Assembly (NCBI GenBank): GCA_037481875.1
Contig: JBBFKY010000011.1
Coordinates: 56,990-120,989, forward strand
Direction of reading: 5' to 3'
From: Desulfosoma sp.
Lineage (GTDB): Bacteria; Desulfobacterota; Syntrophobacteria; Syntrophobacterales; DSM-9756
Length of the DNA: 64,000 bases
Below, piece by piece: positions 17,662-26,465 of this stretch. Below the pieces are notes generated by a model. That model saw nothing but the letters and a program-made list of their open reading frames with translations, ran no database searches and had not been told where the DNA came from. Made by a program: the position numbers and the translations under genes. Within the stretch, counting starts at the first letter, position 1. Every line of letters starts with the position of its first letter.

Positions 17662-17821
17662 CTCTGCCTATCGTGTATAAGGCCGGCCACTCGGGAGCTC
17701 GCTCCTCAGGGACGAAAGGAACTCTTTTCCTGGAAAGGCGTGCCTTTGGCCCGCCATGGATGCGGGCGGGACGCCCGCTCTTTTGGGAGACCAATGCCTT
17801 TCCTCATTGTCGGACAGACCT
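17662..17821. repeat. repeat-bearing spacer between livK and livH
   Basis: The spacer carries a GCGGGC/GCCCGC hairpin near 17761-17778 and, on the minus strand, a GAGGTCTGTCCGACAA unit (17807-17822) directly against the stop codon of the binding-protein gene. Both motifs recur in other spacers of this window. The hairpin could cut transcription between binding protein and permeases. Confidence 0.55.
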
Positions 17822-19027
17822 CTAACGCACCGGCATTGTCATAGGAATCCAGGAACCTTGAGCGCGTTGTGCCGGATATATGGGCACAAGGCGCCCGTTT
17901 TGAATTTGGATGACGAGCTGCTGATAATGCAGGGGATCCCCCTTGTAGTCAAACTGCACGCGACCCATGGGCAATGTGATGTCGGTGTTTCTCAGCGCTT
18001 CCGCAATATGAGGGCCGTTCAAAGGAAGGCCGCGAGCCGACACGGCCTGCATGGCCTCAAGAAGCACTCGAGCCGAAGTGTAGCCGTGCATGACGGTGGA
18101 GGTGGGATCCCGGCCGTATCGCTTTCTAAATTTTTCCGTAAAGCGCTTGGATTCCTCTTCCGTTCCCGTAAGTGGAAAATCCGGCAGCCAAGCGCTCAGT
18201 CCCAAAAGGTGTTCGGCTGCCGGCCCCATCTGTTCGATGAACTCCGGGTACGCCACGCCCCAAGGGCCGATGTAAGCGGTCAGAGGAACGTTTTGTTCCC
18301 GAATCTGGCGCACTAGGATCAAATGGTCGGCAAAAAAGGCGGCACTGACAAGAACGTCCGCTTGCAGGGAGCGCATTTTGAGAAGAAATGGGGAAAAATC
18401 GGGGGTTCCAGGACGAAACTTTTCCACCAAGACCAGCTCTAAGCTTGAACCTCGTAGGCACTGAAAGAGGGTTTGAGAAAACTCCGTAGCTCCTGGCGTC
18501 GCGGCATGGAGAATCGCCACCCTTTTACCTGGCAAGACTTCGGGCAGGAATCGACATAAAGGTTCCGTGATTCCGTCCAAATGGGAGATGCGAAAGAAGA
18601 AGGGATTTTTGCCGCGAACGGTGAGGTCTTTTTGAAGGCTTGCCGAAGCGACGTATGGCACCTGAGCCTTGGAAGCCAGCTGACTGATAGGACCGACCAG
18701 AGAATCCACATAGCCACCCGTCAGAGCCGTTACCTTTTCCCGATAGATCAGATCCTGAACCTGATTGATGGCCGTTTCCGGATGACTTTGGTCGTCTCTG
18801 GAAAGCAACTGAACAGGACGTCCTTTGATCCCTCCGCTTTCGTTGATTTCTTGCACAGCGGATTCAATGCCGCTAAGGATTTCCTGACCGTGATTGCCAA
18901 GTTTTCCCGTAAGCGGGTTCACGGCTCCAAGGCGCACGGCATCCTGAGAAGACCAAACGGCTTGGACGGCCGTGAGCCCCACCATCCATGAAAACACACA
19001 CACAAAGACCAGCCGTGCACACCACAT
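17822..19027 (-). CDS. ABC transporter substrate-binding protein (LivK/type I periplasmic binding fold)
   Basis: The product is 401 residues with an N-terminal signal peptide (about 1-24, ending TAVQA). The mature part reads VRLGAVNPLTGKLGNHGQEILSG, then KGRPVQLLSRDDQSHPETA and a VTALTGGYVDSLVGPISQLASKAQVPYVASASL segment. This is the order seen in leucine/amide-binding proteins of the LivK family. It delivers ligand to LivHMFG encoded just downstream. The ligand is not predictable: residues around the first binding strand differ from the classical Leu/Ile/Val set. Confidence 0.88.
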   Translation of the reverse strand: MWCARLVFVCVFSWMVGLTAVQAVWSSQDAVRLGAVNPLTGKLGNHGQEILSGIESAVQEINESGGIKGRPVQLLSRDDQSHPETAINQVQDLIYREKVTALTGGYVDSLVGPISQLASKAQVPYVASASLQKDLTVRGKNPFFFRISHLDGITEPLCRFLPEVLPGKRVAILHAATPGATEFSQTLFQCLRGSSLELVLVEKFRPGTPDFSPFLLKMRSLQADVLVSAAFFADHLILVRQIREQNVPLTAYIGPWGVAYPEFIEQMGPAAEHLLGLSAWLPDFPLTGTEEESKRFTEKFRKRYGRDPTSTVMHGYTSARVLLEAMQAVSARGLPLNGPHIAEALRNTDITLPMGRVQFDYKGDPLHYQQLVIQIQNGRLVPIYPAQRAQGSWIPMTMPVR

Positions 19028-19146
19028 GGCCCCTCCTCCCTCCTGAATGCTTCAAGCAGCCTTGACGCTATGTTTTGCGCGCGAACCCGCATGTCCACCA
19101 TATGCCATGGGACCGGAAGGGGCAAGATGGTTATGTGTTGTTGATT

Positions 19147-19992
19147 TCAATCCGCCACTTCAAGCACATAGCCGACCGGGGCGAAAGCGAAACGGGATCC
19201 AAATTCCGCCGCAAGTCTGGCGATAGGCTCCTGTCCGGTACAGTGACTGACCGCTAGAATCTGAACATCAAATCTTTTAAGGGCTTCAATGGTCTTGTCC
19301 AACTGGTCCATGGGCGAAAAGCCCAAATGGGTACCCCCAAGAACCGCATAGATGCGGCTTTCCCCCGTTTGGCTTGTCAAATGATCCAAAATGTTGATCA
19401 AACCCGCATGGGCACAGCCGAGAAGGACCACCAGCCCTTTGGGGGTTTTGAGCGCCATGGAATAATCGTCGCGAAACGGATCCGATGTCCAGCCGCCGTT
19501 GGCGCGAATGACAAACTTGGGATCTCCGGTTTCAAAATCGGTCTGTCGAGGGACCTGTCCGGACACAAAGACGTTGGGAGCGATTTCCGCAAAGGATTCC
19601 ACCCACTGAAATTGAGCGCCTCGTGTCGTCAGATAGGCTTCTTTCCAGGGCAATCCAATGGAGACAGGTTTTTCCACAGGACCTACCGGCATGTAGCGGA
19701 ACCTTTCCAAGAGCACGTCCGGATGAGCCACCACGGGACAGGGCCCTCGCACTCCAAGAAAGGCCAGCATACCTCCCGTGTGGTCAAAATGGCCGTGGCT
19801 GAGCACCAGCTTGTCCACCTTGGAAAGATCCTTTTTGAGGCGAAGGGAATTTTGGATCAAACCGAACCCTTGGCCTGTGTCAAAGAGCAGCGTCGCTTCG
19901 GGGCTTTCCACGTAGGCCGCAAAGCCGTGTTCTCCAATAAGCCCCGGCACGGGAACGGTGTTTTCACACAGCACGGTGACTCGATATCCCAT
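19147..19992 (-). CDS. MBL-fold metallo-hydrolase
   Basis: This 281-residue metallo-beta-lactamase fold protein has the metal motif SHGHFDHTGG after LLFDTGQGFGLIQNSLRL. A conserved GCAHAGLINILDHL lies near the end, a pattern of the group annotated as dihydropterin-RFA-P synthase-like hydrolases. Substrate is unknown. The ATG at 19992 is used because AAGGAGT precedes it at good distance, although the frame is open to 20040. It follows the acyl-CoA ligase, from which a strong hairpin separates it. Confidence 0.85.
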   Translation of the reverse strand: MGYRVTVLCENTVPVPGLIGEHGFAAYVESPEATLLFDTGQGFGLIQNSLRLKKDLSKVDKLVLSHGHFDHTGGMLAFLGVRGPCPVVAHPDVLLERFRYMPVGPVEKPVSIGLPWKEAYLTTRGAQFQWVESFAEIAPNVFVSGQVPRQTDFETGDPKFVIRANGGWTSDPFRDDYSMALKTPKGLVVLLGCAHAGLINILDHLTSQTGESRIYAVLGGTHLGFSPMDQLDKTIEALKRFDVQILAVSHCTGQEPIARLAAEFGSRFAFAPVGYVLEVAD

Positions 19993-20064
19993 GGCCCACT
20001 CCTTTCCTGCCTTGAAAGCCCGCCCTTGAATGGTTTGCATTGCTTAATAATATAGCTCAAATGA

Positions 20065-20095
20065 ATGAGGCGGCACAGAGCCCATGCCGCCTCAT
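20065..20095 (-). terminator. strong hairpin downstream of the CoA ligase gene
   Basis: A perfect 11-base stem (20065-20075 with 20085-20095) around a 9-base loop lies 26 bases beyond the ligase stop, in the direction of its transcription. The following minus-strand bases are T-rich but not a clean T run (TCATTTGAGC). It is a probable terminator, or a stabiliser of the ligase mRNA end. Confidence 0.6.
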
Positions 20096-20120
20096 CGGTT
20101 CTTGAAACCTTCTCGGTTTC

Positions 20121-21761
20121 TTATTTCCTCAACATGCGCCTGAGAAGTTTTCCGGTGGGCGTTCTCGGCAAGCTGTCCACATATTCCACCAGACGTGGCA
20201 GCTTGTAGACGGCAATGTGCTGCTTAAGGAATTCCTTAAGTTCCTCAAAGAACGCGTCCCCACCTTCATAGCCGGGTTTAAGAACGATAAACGCCTTGGT
20301 CACCTGGCCTTTTTCCGGATCGGGCACACCGATGACACCACAATCCGCCACAGCCGGATGCTTAAGGATGGCTTCTTCCACTTCGGCAGGGCCGATGCGG
20401 TAGCCGGAACTCTTGATCATGTCGTCTTCACGGGACACGAAGAAGATATTACCGTCTTCGCGCATGTACACCGCATCACCCATCTGGTTCCAGCCGTTCT
20501 TCACACCCTTTTGCTGGGATTTGAGAAGGCGTTCGCCGTCCACATAAGGCTTCCAGTACAAAGTGCCCGAGGGTCCTTTGATGATCATGCTGCCCACTTC
20601 ATTGGGCTTGCAATCGTTCCAGTCGGCATCCACAACGCGCACGAGGACACCGGGAAGAGCTTTCCCGATGGAATTGGGTACAGGTTCGGGGTTCAGTGTG
20701 TTGGATGTGAGCAGATGAAGCATTTCGGTACCGCCGAGACCTTCCCAGATGGGCTGACCCGTGAGCTTCGTCCATCCTTCCAAGGTTTCGGCGCCCAAAG
20801 CATCGCCGCCGGAAGTGCACAGCCGAACGCTGCTGAAGTCGTATTTCTTGAAGTCCGGGAACTTCATCAAAGCTCGGTAAGCCGTAGGAAGCCCCGTGAG
20901 CACGGTGATCTTGTGCTTTTCGATAAGCTCCATCATGTCGGCTGGAGCGAATTTAGGCAGAAGCGAAATACCGGCGCCGCCTTCAAAGGGAATCAGCGTG
21001 AAGGTCCCAAAGCCGGCGGCAAAGGAAACCGGAGCCGCTCCACCCAGAATATCTCCCGGCTTCAAATTGTATACGTATTTATTGACCAGACGGGATTCAA
21101 TAATCACCGGCCGAACGAAATGCACGCAGCCCTTGGGCATGCCTGTAGTGCCTGAAGTGTAAAGAATGACTCCAATGTCATCGGCTTTGAGCATGGTCGC
21201 TTCCAGCTCAGGCGATCCCTGCTGAAGCATTTCTTCATAGACCAGATTCCCCTGAGCCTTCACCTCATCGGGATTCCCGCCGATGACAATGACTTTTGTG
21301 CCATAGTCAAAATCCGGCTTGGCCTCCTCCACAGGGCCCATGAGTGGCGCGTTGACCACAAAATACTTCATCTCCGCATTGTTGACCACAAAGGCCACTT
21401 CCTCCTTGGACCACAAGGGTGAGGTGGGAATGGGAATGGCCCCGATCTTTTCAATGGCAAAGATGGTCACAAGGGCCTGAGGGGAATTGACCAGGCGAAT
21501 ACCGACGCGGTCCTGAGGTTCAACGCCGGCAGCCTTCAAGGCGTTGCCGAACTTGTTAACCATCTGTTGAAGCTGGGCGTAAGTGATCGACTTATCCATG
21601 AACTTGATGGCAATGTTGTCTCCCCGCCCCTCTCGTACATGCCTGTCCAGCAGATAGTCGGCAAGATTCAGCTCCATGGGAGTGTCGGCAAATTCTTCCG
21701 GCACGATGTATTCGGGCCATGTGTCTTTTGGGGGGAGATAATCTTCCGGGATCTTCGCCAT
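20121..21761 (-). CDS. AMP-forming acyl/aryl-CoA ligase
   Basis: This 546-residue ANL-superfamily enzyme has the P-loop YTSGTTGMPKGC (about residue 205), the WEGLGGTE adenine motif, DDMIKSSGYRIGPAEVEEAI hinge and the C-terminal RTPTGKLLRR with the catalytic Lys. It activates a carboxylate with ATP and CoA via an acyl-adenylate. Overall pattern is closest to benzoate/2-aminobenzoate and medium-chain acyl-CoA ligases, which suits a syntroph or sulfate reducer using organic acids, but the acid is not identified. The second ATG (21761), 7 bases after GGAGG, is preferred to the one 6 bases earlier. Confidence 0.9.
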   Translation of the reverse strand: MAKIPEDYLPPKDTWPEYIVPEEFADTPMELNLADYLLDRHVREGRGDNIAIKFMDKSITYAQLQQMVNKFGNALKAAGVEPQDRVGIRLVNSPQALVTIFAIEKIGAIPIPTSPLWSKEEVAFVVNNAEMKYFVVNAPLMGPVEEAKPDFDYGTKVIVIGGNPDEVKAQGNLVYEEMLQQGSPELEATMLKADDIGVILYTSGTTGMPKGCVHFVRPVIIESRLVNKYVYNLKPGDILGGAAPVSFAAGFGTFTLIPFEGGAGISLLPKFAPADMMELIEKHKITVLTGLPTAYRALMKFPDFKKYDFSSVRLCTSGGDALGAETLEGWTKLTGQPIWEGLGGTEMLHLLTSNTLNPEPVPNSIGKALPGVLVRVVDADWNDCKPNEVGSMIIKGPSGTLYWKPYVDGERLLKSQQKGVKNGWNQMGDAVYMREDGNIFFVSREDDMIKSSGYRIGPAEVEEAILKHPAVADCGVIGVPDPEKGQVTKAFIVLKPGYEGGDAFFEELKEFLKQHIAVYKLPRLVEYVDSLPRTPTGKLLRRMLRK

Positions 21762-21763
21762 GC

Positions 21764-21883
21764 TCATTCCTCCTTGACCTGCTCGTTGGACATGGATGCC
21801 CGCAGCGCTTCATCGCCGGGCATCAAGTCATCGTTCCTGAAACATGGATTCGCGTTACGCATCACCTCCTTTAACGAAGCCAT
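21764..21883 (-). CDS. possible short coupled ORF before the CoA ligase
   Basis: A 39-codon frame (or 32 codons from the ATG at 21862, which sits right after a near-perfect AAAGGAGGTG) ends in a TGA that overlaps the first ligase ATG. The peptide is polar, SMSNEQVKEE at its end. No homology is recognised. It may be a leader peptide or chance; the overlapping stop and strong Shine-Dalgarno are the only support. Confidence 0.3.
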   Translation of the reverse strand: MASLKEVMRNANPCFRNDDLMPGDEALRASMSNEQVKEE

Positions 21884-22118
21884 CTGATTGCTGAGCGTGA
21901 AAAAACCTGACCGCCACATACTGGTGGAGAGTTCCTGAAACAGCGATATTGGAAACGGCGGTAGAACCCTGAAGAGAAGGAGCGTGAAGAGGGAGGGATC
22001 AGGAGACTGAGGAGATATCCGCGTGAAATCCGCCACACCCTTTTGGGTTCATGGCTTAACCGTGGTGCTTCAGATTGTGGGTTTTACCTGCCTTGAGTGT
22101 CCTTGGGCAGACTTGGAG
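21884..22118. other. spacer upstream of CoA ligase
   Basis: With the short ORF this forms a 357-base gap between the ligase and the CBS-ACT gene. I see no further coding sequence, clear terminator or promoter here beyond purine-rich stretches near 21975-22015. Confidence 0.4.
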
Positions 22119-22727
22119 TCACATCTCTGCCGAAACCACTTCGATGCCTTCCTCCTTCAAGGATCCGAGAATGGGTTCCATGGAACACTTCTTGAGGCGA
22201 AAGGAATAGACGGCCTCGTGGGCCTCCGTGGGCTTTACATGACAGACACTAATAATTTCAGCCCCTTTGTCCTGAAGCAATCGCGTTACACTGTCCAAGG
22301 ACTGTTGAGGACTCACCAGCCTCACATCCAGCCTGCTTGAACTTTGCATTAATCCAAGCATGGAAATGAAAGCCGATAACATATCCACAACCGTGATGAC
22401 CCCGACAAGCTTTTGACCATCTACGACAGGCAAACCGCCGATGCGGTTCTCCAGAGCCAATTGTGCGGCCCTTTCCAGGGAATCCTCCGCGCTGACCGTA
22501 ATGGGTCTTCGGACCATGACATCTTCCACGGAAAGCTCTTCCAGCATGGAAGCAATGAGCACACTGCGCAGATCCGCATCGGTCACCCAGCCCACCAAGG
22601 TGCCGTTCGCCTCCACCACGGGAAGATGACGAATGGAATGGCGTTTCATAAGCTTGAGCGCATCCTGAATGGACGCCTCTTTGGTGGTGGTTACCACTTT
22701 TGTGGTCATCCAATGGCGAACGATCAT
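22119..22727 (-). CDS. CBS-domain and ACT-domain protein (AcuB-like)
   Basis: This 202-residue protein has two CBS motifs: MIVRHWMTTKVVTTTKEASIQDALKLMKRHSIRHLPVV from residue 1, and a second starting VEDVMVRRPITVSAEDSLERAA near residue 75. A C-terminal ACT-like segment follows (about 130-202, LDVRLVSPQQSLDSVTRLL). CBS pairs bind adenosyl ligands and ACT domains bind amino acids, so a ligand-sensing role is likely. The architecture matches AcuB-type proteins but no acetoin genes are near. The ATG at 22727 replaces an upstream extension to 22823 that has no ribosome site. Confidence 0.85.
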   Translation of the reverse strand: MIVRHWMTTKVVTTTKEASIQDALKLMKRHSIRHLPVVEANGTLVGWVTDADLRSVLIASMLEELSVEDVMVRRPITVSAEDSLERAAQLALENRIGGLPVVDGQKLVGVITVVDMLSAFISMLGLMQSSSRLDVRLVSPQQSLDSVTRLLQDKGAEIISVCHVKPTEAHEAVYSFRLKKCSMEPILGSLKEEGIEVVSAEM

Positions 22728-22898
22728 TGCCGGAACCTGCCGATCGGTACGAGACGACGTGCTGATCAATGTATTGTACGCTGCGGTGGCGGGCATACCC
22801 CAACCGAGGGCCCCTTCGCACAAAAGCCTAAGAAAACTGCCTCAGGATTGCAAGAGAAAAATCGTACATGGTTGGCAAGGAGTCCAAAAGTCCGTGCG

Positions 22899-22926
22899 TT
22901 GACTTGAGACACTCTTCCGCTATACT
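22899..22926 (+). promoter_or_regulatory. sigma-70 type promoter for pyrG
   Basis: TTGACT (22899-22904) and TATACT (22921-22926) are spaced by 16 bases. The predicted start of transcription, near 22933, almost coincides with the GTG at 22935. This argues that translation of pyrG begins further on, at TTG 22995. Confidence 0.7.
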
Positions 22927-22994
22927 GGCTTTCGGTGCGAAAAGAACATCTTGACCGGGACGATCCGTTGTCAAAAAGAGAAAGGATCAAGGTT

Positions 22995-24665
22995 TTGAGA
23001 GACCCCAAGTACATCTTTATTACCGGAGGAGTTTTATCCTCCCTGGGCAAGGGGCTGGCGGCCGCTTCCATCGGCGCGCTTATGGAAAGCCGAGGTCTTC
23101 GTGTCACGTTGCAGAAGTTGGACCCTTACATCAACGTGGATCCCGGCACCATGAATCCCTTTCAGCACGGCGAAGTGTACGTCACCGACGACGGGGCCGA
23201 AACAGACCTGGATTTGGGTCATTATGAGCGCTTCACCCATGCGCGCATGACCAAGCGCAACAACTACACCTCAGGCAGCATCTACTACAGTGTGATCACC
23301 AAGGAACGACGAGGGGAGTACTTGGGCGGAACCGTTCAGGTGATTCCGCATGTGACAGACGAAATCAAGGCATGTATTCGCCAGGTGGCCGATGGGGTGG
23401 ATCTGGTCATCGTGGAAATCGGTGGAACCGTTGGGGATATTGAAAGTTTGCCTTTTTTGGAAGCCATTCGCCAATTTCGCATTGATGTGGGCCGGGAAAA
23501 CGCTCTCTACATTCATGTAACCTTGGTCCCTTACGTGAAGGCTGCGGGTGAAGTGAAAACCAAACCCACGCAGCACAGTGTCAAGGAACTGCGGGGCATC
23601 GGTATTCAGCCGGATATTTTGTTGTGTCGCACAGAATTTCCCCTTTCTAAAGAAATCAAGGCCAAGATCGGCCATTTTTGTAATGTGGAACCGGACGCCG
23701 TCATTACCGCTAAAGATGTGGAATGCATTTATGAGGTGCCCTTATGCTTTCACGAGGAAGGGCTTGATGAAAAGATTCTCAAAAAACTCAATATTTGGAC
23801 TCGAGCTCCTCAACTGGACGACTGGAGGGATCTCATTCGGCGCATGAAAAACCCGTCTCGAGAAGTGACCATCGCCATTGTGGGGAAATACATTGATCTG
23901 CGAGAATCCTACAAGAGCCTCAATGAGGCTTTGGCGCATGGTGGGGCGGCCAATGATGCCCGTGTGCACCTGCAGTACGTGGATTCAGAAAACGTGGAAC
24001 GAACAGGCGGGGAGGCTTTATTGCAGCAGGCTGACGGTATCTTGGTGCCCGGAGGCTTTGGAATGCGAGGGATCGAAGGAAAGATCAAGGCGATTCATTA
24101 TGCTCGGGAACACAGGGTGCCCTTCTTTGGAATCTGTCTTGGCATGCAGATGGCCGTGGTGGAGTTTGCTCGGCATGTGGCGGGCTTGGAAGGGGCGCAC
24201 AGCATGGAAATCGACAAACACACGCCGCACCCTGTCATCTTTCTTATGCGGGAATGGTTCGACTACAAGAACAATCGGCTGGTTCATCGGAACGAAGACT
24301 CCGATTTGGGAGGCACCATGCGGCTCGGGGCCTATCCGTGCCTCTTGGAGCCGGGCAGTTTTGCTTATGAAGCCTACCGAAAGGTGGAAATCTCGGAAAG
24401 ACATCGGCACCGCTACGAGTTCAACAATGAGTATCGGGAGATTTTAGGCAACGCCGGTTTGCGTTTTACGGGGTTGTCGCCGGACCGGAACTTGGTTGAA
24501 ATTATCGAGCTGCCGGATCACCCGTGGTTTTTGGGTTGTCAATTTCACCCGGAATTCAAATCCAGACCCATGGATCCTCATCCGTTGTTCAAGGCGTTTG
24601 TGAAAAAGGCTTTGGAGTTTTCGGAAGAGAAAAAGAGTGAAGCGAGCGAAACGGCTGTTCCGTGA
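22995..24665 (+). CDS. pyrG: CTP synthase
   Basis: This enzyme of about 556 residues makes CTP from UTP, ATP and glutamine. The synthetase domain opens [21 protein letters not shown] and carries [31 protein letters not shown]. The glutamine amidotransferase domain has the nucleophile Cys381 in GICLGMQM and a His/Glu pair in CQFHPEFKS. The TTG at 22995 with AAGGA 8 bases upstream gives the usual short N-terminus (MRDPKYIF). GTG 22935 would add 20 residues but lies at the inferred transcription start. It heads the run into kdsA. Confidence 0.95.
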   Translation: MRDPKYIFITGGVLSSLGKGLAAASIGALMESRGLRVTLQKLDPYINVDPGTMNPFQHGEVYVTDDGAETDLDLGHYERFTHARMTKRNNYTSGSIYYSVITKERRGEYLGGTVQVIPHVTDEIKACIRQVADGVDLVIVEIGGTVGDIESLPFLEAIRQFRIDVGRENALYIHVTLVPYVKAAGEVKTKPTQHSVKELRGIGIQPDILLCRTEFPLSKEIKAKIGHFCNVEPDAVITAKDVECIYEVPLCFHEEGLDEKILKKLNIWTRAPQLDDWRDLIRRMKNPSREVTIAIVGKYIDLRESYKSLNEALAHGGAANDARVHLQYVDSENVERTGGEALLQQADGILVPGGFGMRGIEGKIKAIHYAREHRVPFFGICLGMQMAVVEFARHVAGLEGAHSMEIDKHTPHPVIFLMREWFDYKNNRLVHRNEDSDLGGTMRLGAYPCLLEPGSFAYEAYRKVEISERHRHRYEFNNEYREILGNAGLRFTGLSPDRNLVEIIELPDHPWFLGCQFHPEFKSRPMDPHPLFKAFVKKALEFSEEKKSEASETAVP

Positions 24666-24698
24666 GCGGGTTTGCGGCCGCAAGGAGAGTGATTCCCC

Positions 24699-25571
24699 GT
24701 GCATGATTCCGTGTCTCCCATTTGGATTCAAGGGCAGCCCTTTGGTAAAGAGCGACTCTTCGTCATAGCGGGACCATGCGTCTTGGAAAGCGAAGGTCTG
24801 GCTGTGCGTGTGGCTGCCACCATGGCCCGTATCTGCCGTGAATTGGACATTCCCTATATTTTCAAGAGCTCCTATGACAAGGCAAATCGCACCTCCATTG
24901 AATCCTATCGCGGCCCCGGACTCGTGGAAGGCCTTAGGATTCTTCATCAAGTGCGGTCTCAGGTGGGAGTGCCTGTGATCACGGACGTGCATGCCGTGGA
25001 TGAAGCCGCTTCGGCGGCCCAAGTGGTTGATGTGTTGCAGATTCCTGCTTTCCTGGCTCGACAGACGGACTTGGTGGTGGCGGCGGCCAAGACGGGAAAA
25101 CCTATCAATCTCAAAAAAGCCCAATTTCTAGCCCCTTGGGACATGTTTCAGGTGGTTCGAAAGGCGGAAAGTGCGGGAAATCGCCAGATTTTTATTACGG
25201 AACGAGGCACCTGCTTTGGCTACAACACCTTGGTGGTGGATATGCGTTCGGTAAGCCTTCTCAGCCGTTCGCCCTACCCCCTTGTTTTTGACGCCACCCA
25301 TAGTGTGCAAATCCCCGGAGGCCAAGGGACTGCCTCCGGGGGAGAACGCCGTTTTGTGGAAAGTTTGGCTCGAGCGGCTGTGGCGGCAGGCGCGGACGGC
25401 ATCTTCATGGAAGTCCATGAGGATCCGGACAGGGCGCTTTGTGACGGTCCCAATTCCGTTCCCCTGAATGAGGTCTTTGCCATTTTGAAGGCGCTCAAGG
25501 ACGTGTACGAAACCACTCGAAGGCATCCTTTTCGGCTTCAAGATGCGCCTCTTTTTGCACAGAGGCCGTGA
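24699..25571 (+). CDS. kdsA: 3-deoxy-8-phosphooctulonate synthase
   Basis: This 290-residue aldolase condenses PEP with arabinose 5-phosphate to Kdo-8-phosphate for lipopolysaccharide. Diagnostic stretches are VIAGPCVLES, FKSSYDKANRTS, GLRILHQVRSQVGVPVITDVHA and RGTCFGYNTLVVDMRS. The Cys in AGPC is the metal-ligand position of metal-dependent KdsA enzymes. The start is GTG with AAGGAG 11 bases before. The pyrG-kdsA order is common in Proteobacteria. Confidence 0.96.
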   Translation: MHDSVSPIWIQGQPFGKERLFVIAGPCVLESEGLAVRVAATMARICRELDIPYIFKSSYDKANRTSIESYRGPGLVEGLRILHQVRSQVGVPVITDVHAVDEAASAAQVVDVLQIPAFLARQTDLVVAAAKTGKPINLKKAQFLAPWDMFQVVRKAESAGNRQIFITERGTCFGYNTLVVDMRSVSLLSRSPYPLVFDATHSVQIPGGQGTASGGERRFVESLARAAVAAGADGIFMEVHEDPDRALCDGPNSVPLNEVFAILKALKDVYETTRRHPFRLQDAPLFAQRP

Positions 25572-25925
25572 AAGTTCCAAAGACGCTTGAAGATGCCCTG
25601 TGGCCGATGGAAAAACTTGGAAGGGGCACCCTTTGGCACTGATGGTTCTAGGTGTCTGCACGAAAAACTGGAATGAGCCGTTCCAGGCCATGATGCAGGG
25701 GCGCGCCGCGCCGTTCCTCTACGTCTCAAACCCTTTGTTCTGTTGGGAGCGCGGGCGACTCGCCTGCAAAATGAGCGGGCCGCAAGCCCGTGACCCCAAG
25801 AAAAGATGGAGTGCCAGGCTTGAAGGGACGACGCCTCGGCCCTACCTGGAAATGCCGTGAAACACCTTGGTGTTGCGAGTACTCGAAGATGCTTTCAAGT
25901 GAACCAGCCGGTGAGGGACACGATC
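25572..25925. repeat. repeat-bearing spacer between kdsA and kdsC
   Basis: No gene is seen in these 354 bases. The spacer contains a diverged copy of the roughly 70-base dispersed element (about 25665-25735, plus strand, core GAATGAGCCGTTCC) and two GC-rich hairpins of the GCGGGC/GCCCGC type at 25748-25795. Normally kdsA and kdsC are close, so the repeats have probably opened up the operon. Confidence 0.6.
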
Positions 25926-26465
25926 GTGAATGAAGAACTCAAAAATCGAATTCTTGCCGTGCGCTTGGTGATCTTTGATGTGGACGGCGTGCTTACCGAC
26001 GGCGGGATTACCATCCATGATGATGGGTCCGAATCCAAAACTTTTGACGTGAAAGACGGGCATGGCATGAAACTGCTTCAGCGCGCAGGTCTTCAGATCG
26101 CGCTGATTTCCGGACGTTATTGCGCCGCCGTGGAACACAGGGCCAAAGGGCTGGGGATTGAACACGTGTACCAAGGAATTCATCGCAAATTGGATGCTTA
26201 CGACAAGATCAAAACATCCACCGGCCTGGAAGACCACCGGATAGCTTACGTGGGAGACGATCTTATCGATGTTCCTGTCATGCGCCGTGTGGGTTTGGCG
26301 GTGTGTGTTCAGGACGCCGTGGAGCATGTCAAACCCTTTGCGCATTATGTCACCCAAAGACCAGGGGGGAGAGGGGCGGCGCGGGAAGTCTGCGAGATGA
26401 TTCTCAAAGTGCAAGGCCTTTGGGAAACCGTCACCTCCCGTTATTTCCAAGAAGACCAAAGCTGA
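25926..26465 (+). CDS. kdsC: 3-deoxy-D-manno-octulosonate 8-phosphate phosphatase (KdsC)
   Basis: This 179-residue HAD phosphatase of the cap-less KdsC type has the DxD nucleophile pair Asp18/Asp20 in VIFDVDGVLTDGG, SGR in LISGRYCAAV, and the GDDLIDVPVMRRVG metal loop. It hydrolyses Kdo-8-phosphate made by KdsA. GTG at 25926 follows GAGGGA at proper spacing; the frame is open to 25857 but the extra residues run back into repeat sequence. Its 3' end overlaps the opposing FAD reductase gene by 35 bases. Confidence 0.93.
   Translation: MNEELKNRILAVRLVIFDVDGVLTDGGITIHDDGSESKTFDVKDGHGMKLLQRAGLQIALISGRYCAAVEHRAKGLGIEHVYQGIHRKLDAYDKIKTSTGLEDHRIAYVGDDLIDVPVMRRVGLAVCVQDAVEHVKPFAHYVTQRPGGRGAAREVCEMILKVQGLWETVTSRYFQEDQS

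Noticed and set aside
22935-22994. Longer GTG start for pyrG
   Set aside because: It coincides with the predicted transcription start, has no ribosome site, and the extra 20 residues are not family-like.
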